From a bacterium (lineage in GTDB: Bacteria; Campylobacterota; Campylobacteria; Campylobacterales; Sulfurovaceae): a stretch of 64,000 bases of DNA. Both the position numbers and the translations under genes were made by a program. The stretch's first letter is position 1, and each line of letters opens with the position of its first letter. Location of the stretch: positions 1 through 64,000 of the forward strand of contig JAHJJU010000015.1 in assembly GCA_018822805.1 (NCBI GenBank). Direction: 5' to 3'. The notes below the pieces were generated by a model. That model was given only the letters and a program-made list of their open reading frames with translations. It searched no databases and had not been told where the DNA came from. This document shows, in pieces, positions 53,999-61,588 of this stretch.

Positions 53999-55095
53999 AT
54001 ATAGCGATAGTAGGAGCAGGATTGGTAGGCAGGGTCGTCGCACTGAATCTGTTGAGAGAGGAAGGTCATACCATCACATTTTTTGAACAAGGCAACCAAG
54101 ATGGAACGGCTTCAGCAGGATTTACAGCAGCAGGGATGTTGGCAACGTTTGCCGAATTAGAGACAGCTGAGTCGGTTATTTTTGAGTATGGCAAACGCTC
54201 TGTCAAACTTTGGCCCAAACTGCTACAAGAAACAGGGGTCTATGATGGTTACCAACAAGAGGGGAGCATTATTACGGCTCACTCTCAGGATATGTCGGAG
54301 CTTGAACATTTTATCACTTCCCTGCGTAGTAAAGTAGAGGAGGCAAAAGAGATAAAATGGCTTGGTCAAAAAGAGATTAGCACGCTAGAACCTGAACTTA
54401 ACAACCATCATCAAGCATTTTACCTCAAAGGTGAGGGACAAGTTGATTCACAACGATTTATAGCTTTTTCTACAACCTACTTTAACTCTTTAGCCAATGT
54501 TTTTTGGAGAGAGCATACCAAGGTTGATAAAATTGAAGCAGGTAAAATCCATATCGGTAAGAACATTGAATGTTTCGATTGGGTCTTCGATGCCCGTGGT
54601 TTAGGAGCTAAGGAGTACTTTACCGATCTTAGAGGGGTTAGAGGAGAGCTTATTTGGATAGAATCAAATGATATAACCATTACACGACCGACCAGGCTAT
54701 TGCACCCAAGATACAAACTCTATATTGTTCCTCGAAAAAATGGTTGCGAGGGGATAGAGTTAGAGCATTGCAAAGAGTGTAAAATCGCTCAAACAGCGAA
54801 CTCCAAACGGTATATTGTCGGAGCAAGTGAAATTGAGAGTGAAGACAACTCCCCTATCTCGGTACGTTCAAGCTTAGAACTTCTCTCAGCTCTGTTTACG
54901 ATTCATCCTAGTTTTGGCGAAGCAAGGGTTGTCAATATAGAAACCAACTGTCGACCAGCATTTAAAGACAATCTGCCAAGGATTGAGAATCAAAAAGGAC
55001 TCACCCGTATCAATGGACTCTATCGACATGGATACCTTTTGGCTCCTGCTATTGTCGAAGAGGCGTTGAATAGAGGGATTAGAGAATTTAATTAA
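53995..55095 (+). CDS. thiO: FAD-dependent amino acid oxidase, ThiO (glycine oxidase)-like
   Basis: 366 aa DAO-family flavoprotein. FAD-binding IAIVGAGLVGRVVALNLL at the N terminus, DARGLGAKEYF and RGVRGELIWI in the middle, and NGLYRHGYLLAPAIVEEAL at the C terminus, the usual ThiO ending. ThiO oxidises glycine to dehydroglycine for the thiamine thiazole, using oxygen. Anaerobic members may be dehydrogenases. Its coupling to an anaerobic operon is odd. It ends 4 nt from the converging sensor gene. Confidence 0.78.
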   Translation: MNIAIVGAGLVGRVVALNLLREEGHTITFFEQGNQDGTASAGFTAAGMLATFAELETAESVIFEYGKRSVKLWPKLLQETGVYDGYQQEGSIITAHSQDMSELEHFITSLRSKVEEAKEIKWLGQKEISTLEPELNNHHQAFYLKGEGQVDSQRFIAFSTTYFNSLANVFWREHTKVDKIEAGKIHIGKNIECFDWVFDARGLGAKEYFTDLRGVRGELIWIESNDITITRPTRLLHPRYKLYIVPRKNGCEGIELEHCKECKIAQTANSKRYIVGASEIESEDNSPISVRSSLELLSALFTIHPSFGEARVVNIETNCRPAFKDNLPRIENQKGLTRINGLYRHGYLLAPAIVEEALNRGIREFN

Positions 55096-55099
55096 GCTT

Positions 55100-56032
55100 C
55101 TAAGGTTGTGGATATTGTTCAACAAGCTTATCCAAATCCCCCTTCAAATCCACAAGCCTATCTTTTAACTGCATAAGCGTCTCCAATGAATCTATCACAG
55201 CATCCTCTTTCTTAAACAGCTCATTACTCTGATGCTCTTGCATGGTTGATAGTAGCTCTATAAAGTCTTCGATATTCTGATCTACCCCTTCTAATGCTTT
55301 GGTGGTTTGTTCTATAGATTGGCTTGAATGGTGAATAGATGCGTTGATTTTTTCGACCAGATGGTTATAGTTTGCTGTTGCCTCTTTTAACTCCCTCTGC
55401 TCTATTTCCTTCAGAGGTTTCAACCCTCGAATGGTAGCATTTTCAATAATACTTTTGGAAGTTTTAGAAAACTTTTGAATAAACTCAATCACCACTCGAA
55501 CCTGCATAAAGAGGTAGATTAACAGTCCTATTAAAGTAAAAAAGAGCATGTATTGTACACGTCTATATCCCTCTATATCTTGATGGTACAAGGCTTGTTT
55601 CACCTCTATAAGTCTGTCAAACTCCTTCACCAACAAGACATTGTTGTGGTAGATTCGATTCACAAGCTTTGCTGTAATCACCGAATTGTATCCTGTGCTT
55701 ATTTTCTGCTGATTTCTAAACTTCTGAACATCGGCATAAAAGATGTTCCACAAAGTTGCAATTTGACGATTTTGAGTCAATGCATCTTCATTGACTTTGG
55801 TAGTGTTGAGATACTCTTTAATATTTTTATCTAAAAGTTCAGAGGAGTTTTCACCATTTCGATACGTATAAAATATCGATTTTGAAATCTCTTGGGTAAA
55901 GGCTTTCTGCTCATTAATAAAACTCAGAGCCTCACTGTTTATTCTGTTTTGACTGCTTATAAAACTCGATAAAAGAGCCAACAGAATCGACACAAGAAAA
56001 ATCAGACCACCCACTATTTTGATTCTATTCAT
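55100..56032 (-). CDS. Membrane protein with PilJ/NarX-like sensor domain
   Basis: 310 aa. Membrane helices at about 5-25 and 155-178 enclose a helical periplasmic domain (INEQKAFTQEISKSIFYTYR onward) of the PilJ/NarX input type. A cytoplasmic coiled-coil region of about 130 residues follows with no kinase, cyclase or chemotaxis signalling motif. It may pass a signal to a partner by coiled-coil contact. It overlaps the upstream Crp/Fnr gene by 8 nt, so the two are made together, which suggests a linked sensing function. The domain call is tentative. Confidence 0.6.
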   Translation of the reverse strand: MNRIKIVGGLIFLVSILLALLSSFISSQNRINSEALSFINEQKAFTQEISKSIFYTYRNGENSSELLDKNIKEYLNTTKVNEDALTQNRQIATLWNIFYADVQKFRNQQKISTGYNSVITAKLVNRIYHNNVLLVKEFDRLIEVKQALYHQDIEGYRRVQYMLFFTLIGLLIYLFMQVRVVIEFIQKFSKTSKSIIENATIRGLKPLKEIEQRELKEATANYNHLVEKINASIHHSSQSIEQTTKALEGVDQNIEDFIELLSTMQEHQSNELFKKEDAVIDSLETLMQLKDRLVDLKGDLDKLVEQYPQP

Positions 56033-56699
56033 CCTCTAACCCCTCATACAGTTGCTTTAGCTCTTTTGCATGGACTATTATAACCTTTCCACGGACAATA
56101 TCAATAATACCGTTATTTTTCAGACGATTTAGAACGCGTGAGAGGGTTGAGGGTTGGATATGAAGCATGAGTGAAACATCAGAGCGTTTGAGCTGATTGA
56201 ACATTACAACATCTGAATGGAGCATCATGGCTACTTTGGCAACGGAGTTGAAAACAAACTCTCGACGAACCAAATCTTGCAACAGTTTAGACTGCCGTAT
56301 CACCTCGTTGGCAAGTTCCAAACAAAGCAGACCCCTGTCCAAAAAATGCTTTTTAAACGCTTTATACTCCATGCTCAAAACTTGTGAATCTTCAACAAAG
56401 GTAATGTTAGAATAGGAGGTTAAATGGTCGTCTTTCAGTGAAGAGATTTCAGAAATCATATGATTTTTGTAGATATAGTATAAAAAAATTTCATTTTCAT
56501 GTTTGTCTATCTTATAAGCTTTTGCCAATCCTTTGACCAAAAAAAGCAGTTTGTCACTTTGGCTCTTTTCATAATAAAGTAGAGACGAATTATTATAGTT
56601 TTTAAGTGATGAGATAGCTACCAACTGCTCTAACTCATCTTCACTTAAATTGGTAAAAAACTCTAATGAGTGAATAATACTTTTGATAGCCAACTTCAT
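56025..56699 (-). CDS. Second Crp/Fnr-family regulator
   Basis: 224 aa. Beta-roll sensor domain (LYYEKSQSDKLLFLVKGLAKAYK), dimer helix, and HTH with recognition helix IQPSTLSRVLNRLKNNG. It keeps the SR of the TTGAT readers, but the Glu of E..SR is Ser, so its specificity may differ. There is no FNR-type Cys cluster. A perfect FNR box with a -10-like TACCAT lies upstream at the standard spacing. The predicted transcription start falls on the A of the ATG, and there is no ribosome-binding site, so the message may be leaderless. Confidence 0.82.
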   Translation of the reverse strand: MKLAIKSIIHSLEFFTNLSEDELEQLVAISSLKNYNNSSLLYYEKSQSDKLLFLVKGLAKAYKIDKHENEIFLYYIYKNHMISEISSLKDDHLTSYSNITFVEDSQVLSMEYKAFKKHFLDRGLLCLELANEVIRQSKLLQDLVRREFVFNSVAKVAMMLHSDVVMFNQLKRSDVSLMLHIQPSTLSRVLNRLKNNGIIDIVRGKVIIVHAKELKQLYEGLEDE

Positions 56700-56704
56700 G
56701 ACTC

Positions 56705-56746
56705 ATGGTACTATTTTCATAAATCATCAAGGTTGATATGAATCAA
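56705..56746 (-). promoter_or_regulatory. FNR-type box and -10 for the second Crp/Fnr gene
   Basis: On the minus strand TTGATTCATATCAA (56746-56733) and TACCAT (56710-56705) at the 29.5-nt spacing. The box overlaps the ccp stop codon. Confidence 0.65.
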
Positions 56747-57828
56747 TCCTCAATTGTATACCCCACCAACTCCCCATCAAGCGTCTCTAAAAAAGCGACC
56801 ACCTCTTCTATCTGCTTAGGAGTAAACTCATTACCTATCTGATATTTACTCATAATACGAACGGCTTCACCCAACTCTTTGACAGCACCATTATGAAAAT
56901 AGGGAGCTGTTTTTGAGACATTACGCAAAATGGGAACTCGAAAATAGTGTCTATCCTCACGACCTTTAAACCCACCAATGTTTTCAAAAGGGAAACCATC
57001 CCTACGTATTTGTAAATCCGGTGAGAACATTAAGCCCACATATTCAGAAAAATAACTTCGTAGAGGAAAGCGTTGAACACTTTGTCCACCCACACTCATA
57101 CCTGTATGACACCCTTTGCAACCTTTGGAAATAAACAGAGCCATACCTCTTTTGGCTTTGGCACTGATGGCATTGTTATCCCCCTCTAAAAATCGGTCAT
57201 AATCACCACGTGTTAAAAGGGTTCGCTCATACGCTCCTATCGCTTTTCGCACATTTTCAAAGCTTATTGCTTCACCAAAAACCTCTTGGAACTTGTCGAC
57301 ATAAAGAGGGAGAGTTTTTAATCGCTCTTCAACCTCTTTAGGTGTCATGTTCATCTCAAAGGAAGCTTGAATAGGACCTCCTGCTTGTTCCTCTACATCT
57401 TTGGCTCGTCCATCCCAAAACTGTGACTTTGCCAATGCAGCATTGAGTACCGTTGGTGAGTTTAAGTGAAAAGGATTAGCCAACCCATGATACCCAATGG
57501 CTGTCGGTAGATTATCATCCCCACCCTCTTCTAGTTTATGACATGAAGCACAATTTTGCGTTTTGTCACGCGAAAGGACTCGGTCAAAAAAGAGCTGTTT
57601 ACCCAAGGCTATTTTAGCTTGACTCATGGGATTTTCAGGGTTATCCATAATCCTTAGAAGCGTATTGTAATCTTGAGGTATAGGTAGCATATTGGTTGAT
57701 AGAGCCTGTTGCCGAAGCACATTATTACTATAGATTTTATCCTCTTTTTTAGGAAGTAGTATCGGTAACGAGAGTATCAATGTGACGACAACCATCATAA
57801 TGGTTATGGGGTGAATCAGTTTTTTCAT
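56743..57828 (-). CDS. ccpA: Diheme cytochrome c peroxidase
   Basis: Periplasmic reduction of hydrogen peroxide with cytochrome c electrons. 361 aa; N-terminal signal/anchor (PITIMMVVVTLILSLPILL). The first heme CASCH and second heme CKGCH are spaced as in bacterial CcpA/MauG relatives. FWDGRAKDVEEQAGGPI and APYFHNGAVKELGEAV are typical. It is preceded by AAGGAGAAG and by a decayed gene under an FNR-type promoter. Peroxidase expression under oxygen limitation is common for this family. Confidence 0.93.
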   Translation of the reverse strand: MKKLIHPITIMMVVVTLILSLPILLPKKEDKIYSNNVLRQQALSTNMLPIPQDYNTLLRIMDNPENPMSQAKIALGKQLFFDRVLSRDKTQNCASCHKLEEGGDDNLPTAIGYHGLANPFHLNSPTVLNAALAKSQFWDGRAKDVEEQAGGPIQASFEMNMTPKEVEERLKTLPLYVDKFQEVFGEAISFENVRKAIGAYERTLLTRGDYDRFLEGDNNAISAKAKRGMALFISKGCKGCHTGMSVGGQSVQRFPLRSYFSEYVGLMFSPDLQIRRDGFPFENIGGFKGREDRHYFRVPILRNVSKTAPYFHNGAVKELGEAVRIMSKYQIGNEFTPKQIEEVVAFLETLDGELVGYTIED

Positions 57829-57851
57829 GAGACAACTTCTCCTTTGGTGTG

Positions 57852-58099
57852 TTATATTCTAAAAATCTCTTTAATTTTTTGTTCAAAATCCTTATCACTC
57901 ATACTTTTGATGTGGTAACCATATTTCATACAACTTTTTGTTGATTCATTGTAAATTCTCTAAAATACTTTTTATATGCTTCTCATCAATCTCATCACCG
58001 AACAAATACTAATGCTTTATCATAGTCCCCTAACCAATGTATATGATTTGCATTTAAGCTGAAAACTAAAAGAAACGGCATCAACAACATCTTTATCAT
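57852..58099 (-). pseudogene. Decayed small secreted protein gene upstream of ccp
   Basis: This 359-bp stretch has no intact gene but clear coding relics. From ATG 58099 (AGGA upstream) one frame reads MIKMLLMPFLLVFSLNANHI, a signal peptide, then HWLGDYDKALVF like the start of a periplasmic thioredoxin-like protein, and stops. A shifted frame continues GDEIDEKHIKSILENLQ and stops. A third gives ESTKSCMKYGYHIKSMSDKD to IFRI and stops at 57852. Two frame changes would restore about 85 codons. Either a pseudogene or two sequencing errors. Confidence 0.55.
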
Positions 58100-58134
58100 A
58101 ACTATCCTAACGCAAATCAAAAATTTCATGACTC

Positions 58135-58176
58135 ATGGTACTATTTTCATAAATCATCTATGTTGATATGGGTCAA
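58135..58176 (-). promoter_or_regulatory. FNR-type box and -10 ahead of the decayed gene and ccp
   Basis: On the minus strand TTGACCCATATCAA (58176-58163) and TACCAT (58140-58135) at the 29.5-nt spacing. It is a near copy of the promoter of the second Crp/Fnr gene. Confidence 0.6.
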
Positions 58177-58187
58177 CTCTTGGGGTT

Positions 58188-59372
58188 CTAGTACATCAAT
58201 CCAAACATCCAAAGAGGGATTTTAGCTCCAAAACCAATCTCTATATCATCAGCAACAACAAAAGAGTCTGGAATATCTTTTATCTGTTTAAAACCTTTAT
58301 TTTTACCACCCACTTCAAAAACATATCTATCATCTACTTTAAAATCACCTATATTACTGTACTTTATATCATGTAGCTCTTTGAGTTGTGAAACAAAAAA
58401 GCTCTCTCGAGCGGTGCCACTATTTTTGTCACTGCATAAAATGTTATAGAGATTAATATTGTCCAGATATATCTTATCAGGCTTATTGAGCAGTTTTTTA
58501 TTTTTAAAATTTCCACCAATTATCTCTATAAGGTTTGCTTTTTTTAGATAGTATAGGTAAGAGTAGAGTGTATTTCTACTTATCTCTGAACTTTGAGCCA
58601 GTTTTTGAATGTTTAACTCCAGTGGAACCGATGAACAGAGCAGATGAAGCAGTTTTCTAATGGTATTTATTTTATCACTGTCTACATTATAGATTGTTGC
58701 AACTTCACTATCTAAAATGATGTTCATAATCTCATTGAGACGCAAGTTATACCCCAACTCACCCTCTGTAAAAAATGGATAAGAGCCATACGCTCTATAG
58801 TGGTTAAAATACTCCAATGGCTTAAACTTCTGTTTAACCGATTGTGCTATCTCTTGGTGATTTTCTAAAATATCTTCTAACAACAGAGGTACTAAATCTA
58901 TCTCATATTTTATAGCAAGAAACTCCCGAAAAGAGAGAGAACCCAACTCATAAAAGAGTGAACGCCTGCTAAGGTCAACCTTTGAGTTTTCCAACTCCAA
59001 AGCAGAAGAGCCTGAGAAGATAACCTTGATATCTACAAAATCATACATGGTCTTTAACTCTAAAGCAAAATCATTCGCCTTATGTACCTCATCTATAATT
59101 AACAGCTCTCCACCCAAAGCTGAAAACTCTATGGCAATATCACTCAATTTTTTTCTAACATTATCGGCTGAAATATAGAGCATTTTAGAACTTTTCAGTC
59201 CATAATGTTGTGCTATCTGTCGTATCAAGGTGGTCTTTCCCACACCCCGTTGCCCCAGTATGCCTATAAGTTTTGATTTAAAATCTATTTGAGCAAAAAG
59301 ATAGCGTTTAAATTTTGGTGTAGGAAGGGAAAAATATAAATTAGAGAGTTGTATTAAGCGTTGCATTTTCAA
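58188..59372 (-). CDS. AAA-family ATPase with DUF4143 domain
   Basis: 394 aa. Walker A GQRGVGKTTLIRQ near residue 42, Walker B LLIIDEVHKA, sensor IFSGSSALELE, then a winged-helix region (LAQSSEISRNTLYSYLYYLKKANLIE) and the C-terminal DUF4143 nuclease-like fold (YVFEVGGKNKGFKQIKD). This is a common accessory-genome protein of unknown role. A perfect 18-bp palindrome lies just upstream of its ATG. It is bounded by the duplicated promoter on one side and an FNR-type promoter on the other, which suggests it arrived by insertion. Confidence 0.85.
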   Translation of the reverse strand: MKMQRLIQLSNLYFSLPTPKFKRYLFAQIDFKSKLIGILGQRGVGKTTLIRQIAQHYGLKSSKMLYISADNVRKKLSDIAIEFSALGGELLIIDEVHKANDFALELKTMYDFVDIKVIFSGSSALELENSKVDLSRRSLFYELGSLSFREFLAIKYEIDLVPLLLEDILENHQEIAQSVKQKFKPLEYFNHYRAYGSYPFFTEGELGYNLRLNEIMNIILDSEVATIYNVDSDKINTIRKLLHLLCSSVPLELNIQKLAQSSEISRNTLYSYLYYLKKANLIEIIGGNFKNKKLLNKPDKIYLDNINLYNILCSDKNSGTARESFFVSQLKELHDIKYSNIGDFKVDDRYVFEVGGKNKGFKQIKDIPDSFVVADDIEIGFGAKIPLWMFGLMY

Positions 59373-59375
59373 TCC

Positions 59376-59393
59376 TTTTCAATTGATTGAAAA
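59376..59393. promoter_or_regulatory. Palindrome upstream of the DUF4143 ATPase gene
   Basis: TTTTCAAT-TG-ATTGAAAA, perfect arms of 8 bp, 3 nt from the start codon side. A further ATTGAAAA follows on the minus strand up to the ATG. Possible autoregulatory operator. Confidence 0.45.
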
Positions 59394-59503
59394 TATTATA
59401 ACATATTTTTTATAATGAATTTAAAATTCTTGCATTAATCTCTCTCCATTTTAATTAAAAATTATAATTATAGTTTATAATAATAATTTGTTTTAATTAT
59501 AAA

Positions 59504-59545
59504 TTGACTCAAATCAATCTTTGTATATTTCAAATAAGATAATAT
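59504..59545 (+). promoter_or_regulatory. FNR-type box and -10 for the pentaheme cytochrome gene
   Basis: TTGACTCAAATCAA (59504-59517) and TAATAT (59540-59545) at the 29.5-nt spacing. The 200-bp gap before the gene is otherwise very AT-rich. Confidence 0.6.
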
Positions 59546-59573
59546 CACTCTTATTTAACCAAGGAGATTTACA

Positions 59574-60662
59574 ATGCGTCTACTATTTACCTTACTACTA
59601 CTCATGAGCCATCTATTGGCAACCGATGTCAATACCTGCCAAAGTTGTCACCCCACCATCTACCATGAGTTTGAGCAATCCTTTCATAAAAAGTCATCGA
59701 TAAAAGAAGACAAGGTTCATAAAGCTGTTTGGGACAAGCATCCTGCAAAAGCTAAAGGGGATTACAACTGTGCCAAGTGTCATACGCCAAACAATACAGT
59801 CCATGAAGGAATGACCTGTGTCACTTGCCATACCATTACCGACATAGAGAGCCATCCAACAGCCAACAAAAACATCTATGAGACCAAAGCAAAAACACTC
59901 TACTCTGCTCAAAAAGGGATGGAAGATAAAAAAGTGGTCTACCAAGAGAAAAGTTCATGGATGGGGCTGGTGAAAGAGACCACAGGTTCACCCTATCATG
60001 ACATTGACTATAGAAACGAGAACTACTACACGGGAAAAATGTGTATGGGTTGTCACTCTCATAAACAGAATGCTCATGAGTTCGATGTTTGCCGAACAGA
60101 GATGCATGGAGCCCAAAGTAAAGAGAACAACTGCATCAGCTGTCATATGCCAAAGGTTCAAGGAAGTGCGACAACCATTCGACAGAGTAAAACACACGCT
60201 TTTCATGGTTTTTCCGGGGTGCGAAATGCTCCTGAGATGTTGGCTGACCACATTAATATCGTGTATAAAAAATCTACCAATGGTTTTGAAATCATCGTAC
60301 ACAATAAAGCCCCACACAACCTTTTGACCCATCCTCTACGCGTGGTGCAACTTAAAACCACACTAAAAAGAGAAGGAAAATCAGAGATATTAAAAACAGA
60401 AACCTTTGTTAAAGTTATCGGAACCGACAACAAGCCCTCTATGCCTTGGTTGGCTACACAGGTCGTTAAAGATACGATGATAAAAGGTGATGAAAAACGC
60501 GTGGTTACTTTTGATAAAGAACTACAAAAAGGTGATGAGATTGAGACGGTATTGGGGTACTATATTGTTAACCCTAAGGCTCTTGAGCAATTGGGGCTAA
60601 AAGATGAAAAGGAGCTTGGTAGTTTTAGAGTATTGAAACAAAGATACTTTAAAGTTCCATAA
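59574..60662 (+). CDS. Periplasmic pentaheme cytochrome c
   Basis: 362 aa. Signal peptide (1-17), five heme sites CQSCH, CAKCH, CVTCH, CMGCH and CISCH within the first 200 residues, then a C-terminal domain of about 150 residues rich in beta strands with no heme. The start CQSCHPTIYHEFEQSFHKKS resembles the cytochrome c554-type multiheme proteins. Substrate or partner unknown; an FNR-type promoter points to anaerobic or nitrogen-oxide metabolism. AAGGAG precedes the start. Confidence 0.88.
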   Translation: MRLLFTLLLLMSHLLATDVNTCQSCHPTIYHEFEQSFHKKSSIKEDKVHKAVWDKHPAKAKGDYNCAKCHTPNNTVHEGMTCVTCHTITDIESHPTANKNIYETKAKTLYSAQKGMEDKKVVYQEKSSWMGLVKETTGSPYHDIDYRNENYYTGKMCMGCHSHKQNAHEFDVCRTEMHGAQSKENNCISCHMPKVQGSATTIRQSKTHAFHGFSGVRNAPEMLADHINIVYKKSTNGFEIIVHNKAPHNLLTHPLRVVQLKTTLKREGKSEILKTETFVKVIGTDNKPSMPWLATQVVKDTMIKGDEKRVVTFDKELQKGDEIETVLGYYIVNPKALEQLGLKDEKELGSFRVLKQRYFKVP

Positions 60663-60688
60663 AATATTTTATCAATTCCTTATAGCTA

Positions 60689-60711
60689 TGATATAATAAT
60701 TTATTATATCA
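60689..60711. promoter_or_regulatory. Palindrome directly upstream of the repeat-protein gene
   Basis: TGATATAATAA-T-TTATTATATCA, 11-bp arms around one base, ending 12 nt before the ATG. It contains TATAAT and could be an operator over a -10. AAAGGATG between it and the ATG is the ribosome site. Confidence 0.5.
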
Positions 60712-60723
60712 AAAGGATGTGAC

Positions 60724-61512
60724 ATGAAAAAGATTTTAGTGTTGGTAGGAATACTCTTTTTACTGCCAACCATGAGTATGGCAGAACATATATGGGTGGG
60801 ACTGTTTTCTAAAGAGACACCCTACAGCAGTCAAACGTTTATTTCGAATAAAAAGTTAAAAAACTTAAACCGACTCATTGAAAAAGAATGGGAAAATGGA
60901 TTCTTGATTACCGATATTCAATATGGTGACAATATATGGACAGCAACCCTCTCAAAAGGTACAACCTATACCCATCAAGTTTATATTAAAAAAAGAGTTT
61001 GGAAAGAGTTTGAAACTGCCATTGCACACCATACTAAAGAAGGATTCTCACTTGTTGATGTCGAGTACGGCGATGGAACATGGGTAGCCATACTCGTTAA
61101 AGGTGTACCATATAAGGAAGTAACCTACGATGCCATACGCTATTGGGATGATTTTCAAGTAACTGTAGACAAACGCTGGAAAGAGGGTTATAAACTTATT
61201 GATGTAGAACCGGCCGATGGATTATGGGTGGGTATTTTTGCAAAAAATACAGGTTATAAAGAACAAGCCTACGACCGTTTAGACGATTGGAAGGGCGTTG
61301 ATGAGATTATTAAAAAACGTTGGAAAGATGGATTCAGGCTCTCTAGAATTGAGTATGGAGATGGTCAATGGTTTTGTCTTTTCGTCCAAGATGACAAGAA
61401 AAAAGGGGAATCGTACAGCCAAAATGAAGAGATTGAAACATTCTCACAAACCATCTCAAAGCATTGGAAAAAGGGTTTTCATATGATTGATATGGCAGAG
61501 GGTAGAAGATAA
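60724..61512 (+). CDS. Secreted protein of five about 48-aa repeats (DUF7477-like)
   Basis: 262 aa with a signal peptide (1-20). The mature protein is five tandem repeats: residues about 22-70, 71-118, 119-166, 167-214 and 215-262. Each starts with W[VT]-x-x-[LF]-x-K, has a central Tyr, W-x-x-F and W-K-x-G-[FY], and ends D-[VI]-[EQ]-YGDG. The last repeat is the most divergent. The pattern resembles DUF7477, a predicted beta-propeller or beta-blade repeat of unknown function. Single-gene unit with its own palindromic promoter region and a hairpin after it. Confidence 0.75.
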   Translation: MKKILVLVGILFLLPTMSMAEHIWVGLFSKETPYSSQTFISNKKLKNLNRLIEKEWENGFLITDIQYGDNIWTATLSKGTTYTHQVYIKKRVWKEFETAIAHHTKEGFSLVDVEYGDGTWVAILVKGVPYKEVTYDAIRYWDDFQVTVDKRWKEGYKLIDVEPADGLWVGIFAKNTGYKEQAYDRLDDWKGVDEIIKKRWKDGFRLSRIEYGDGQWFCLFVQDDKKKGESYSQNEEIETFSQTISKHWKKGFHMIDMAEGRR

Positions 61513-61520
61513 ATAAATAG

Positions 61521-61541
61521 AGGTTCGATTGTCTCGAACCT
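61521..61541 (+). terminator. Inverted repeat after the repeat-protein gene
   Basis: AGGTTCGA-TTGTC-TCGAACCT, an 8-bp perfect stem 9 nt after the stop, without a U run. Its last base is the first base of the FNR-type box of the next gene. Confidence 0.5.
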
Positions 61542-61582
61542 TGATACACATCATCTTTAAAACGTCAACTTTTCTCTATAAT
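61541..61582 (+). promoter_or_regulatory. FNR-type box and -10 for the TrpD2-like gene
   Basis: TTGATACACATCAT (61541-61554) and TATAAT (61577-61582) at the 29.5-nt spacing. The predicted start (7 nt on) is the A of the ATG at 61589. Confidence 0.7.
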
Positions 61583-61588
61583 CTGAGC

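Larger units (their letters stand above)
56695..58158. repeat. 34-bp direct repeat: duplicated promoter of crp2 and of the ccp unit
   Basis: 56695-56728 and 58125-58158 are identical over 34 bp and are both followed, after 3 differing bases, by GTTGATATG and an FNR-type box. The copies lie at the start of the second Crp/Fnr gene and in front of the decayed gene before ccp. They include the -10-like TACCAT. Confidence 0.85.

Noticed and set aside
59988-60433. ORFs on both strands inside the pentaheme cytochrome gene
   Set aside because: The CxxCH-containing frame is clearly the coding one; the others have no ribosome sites.
61529-61588. N-terminal extension of the TrpD2-like ORF
   Set aside because: It would be translated from DNA occupied by the FNR-type box and -10, and has no family similarity.
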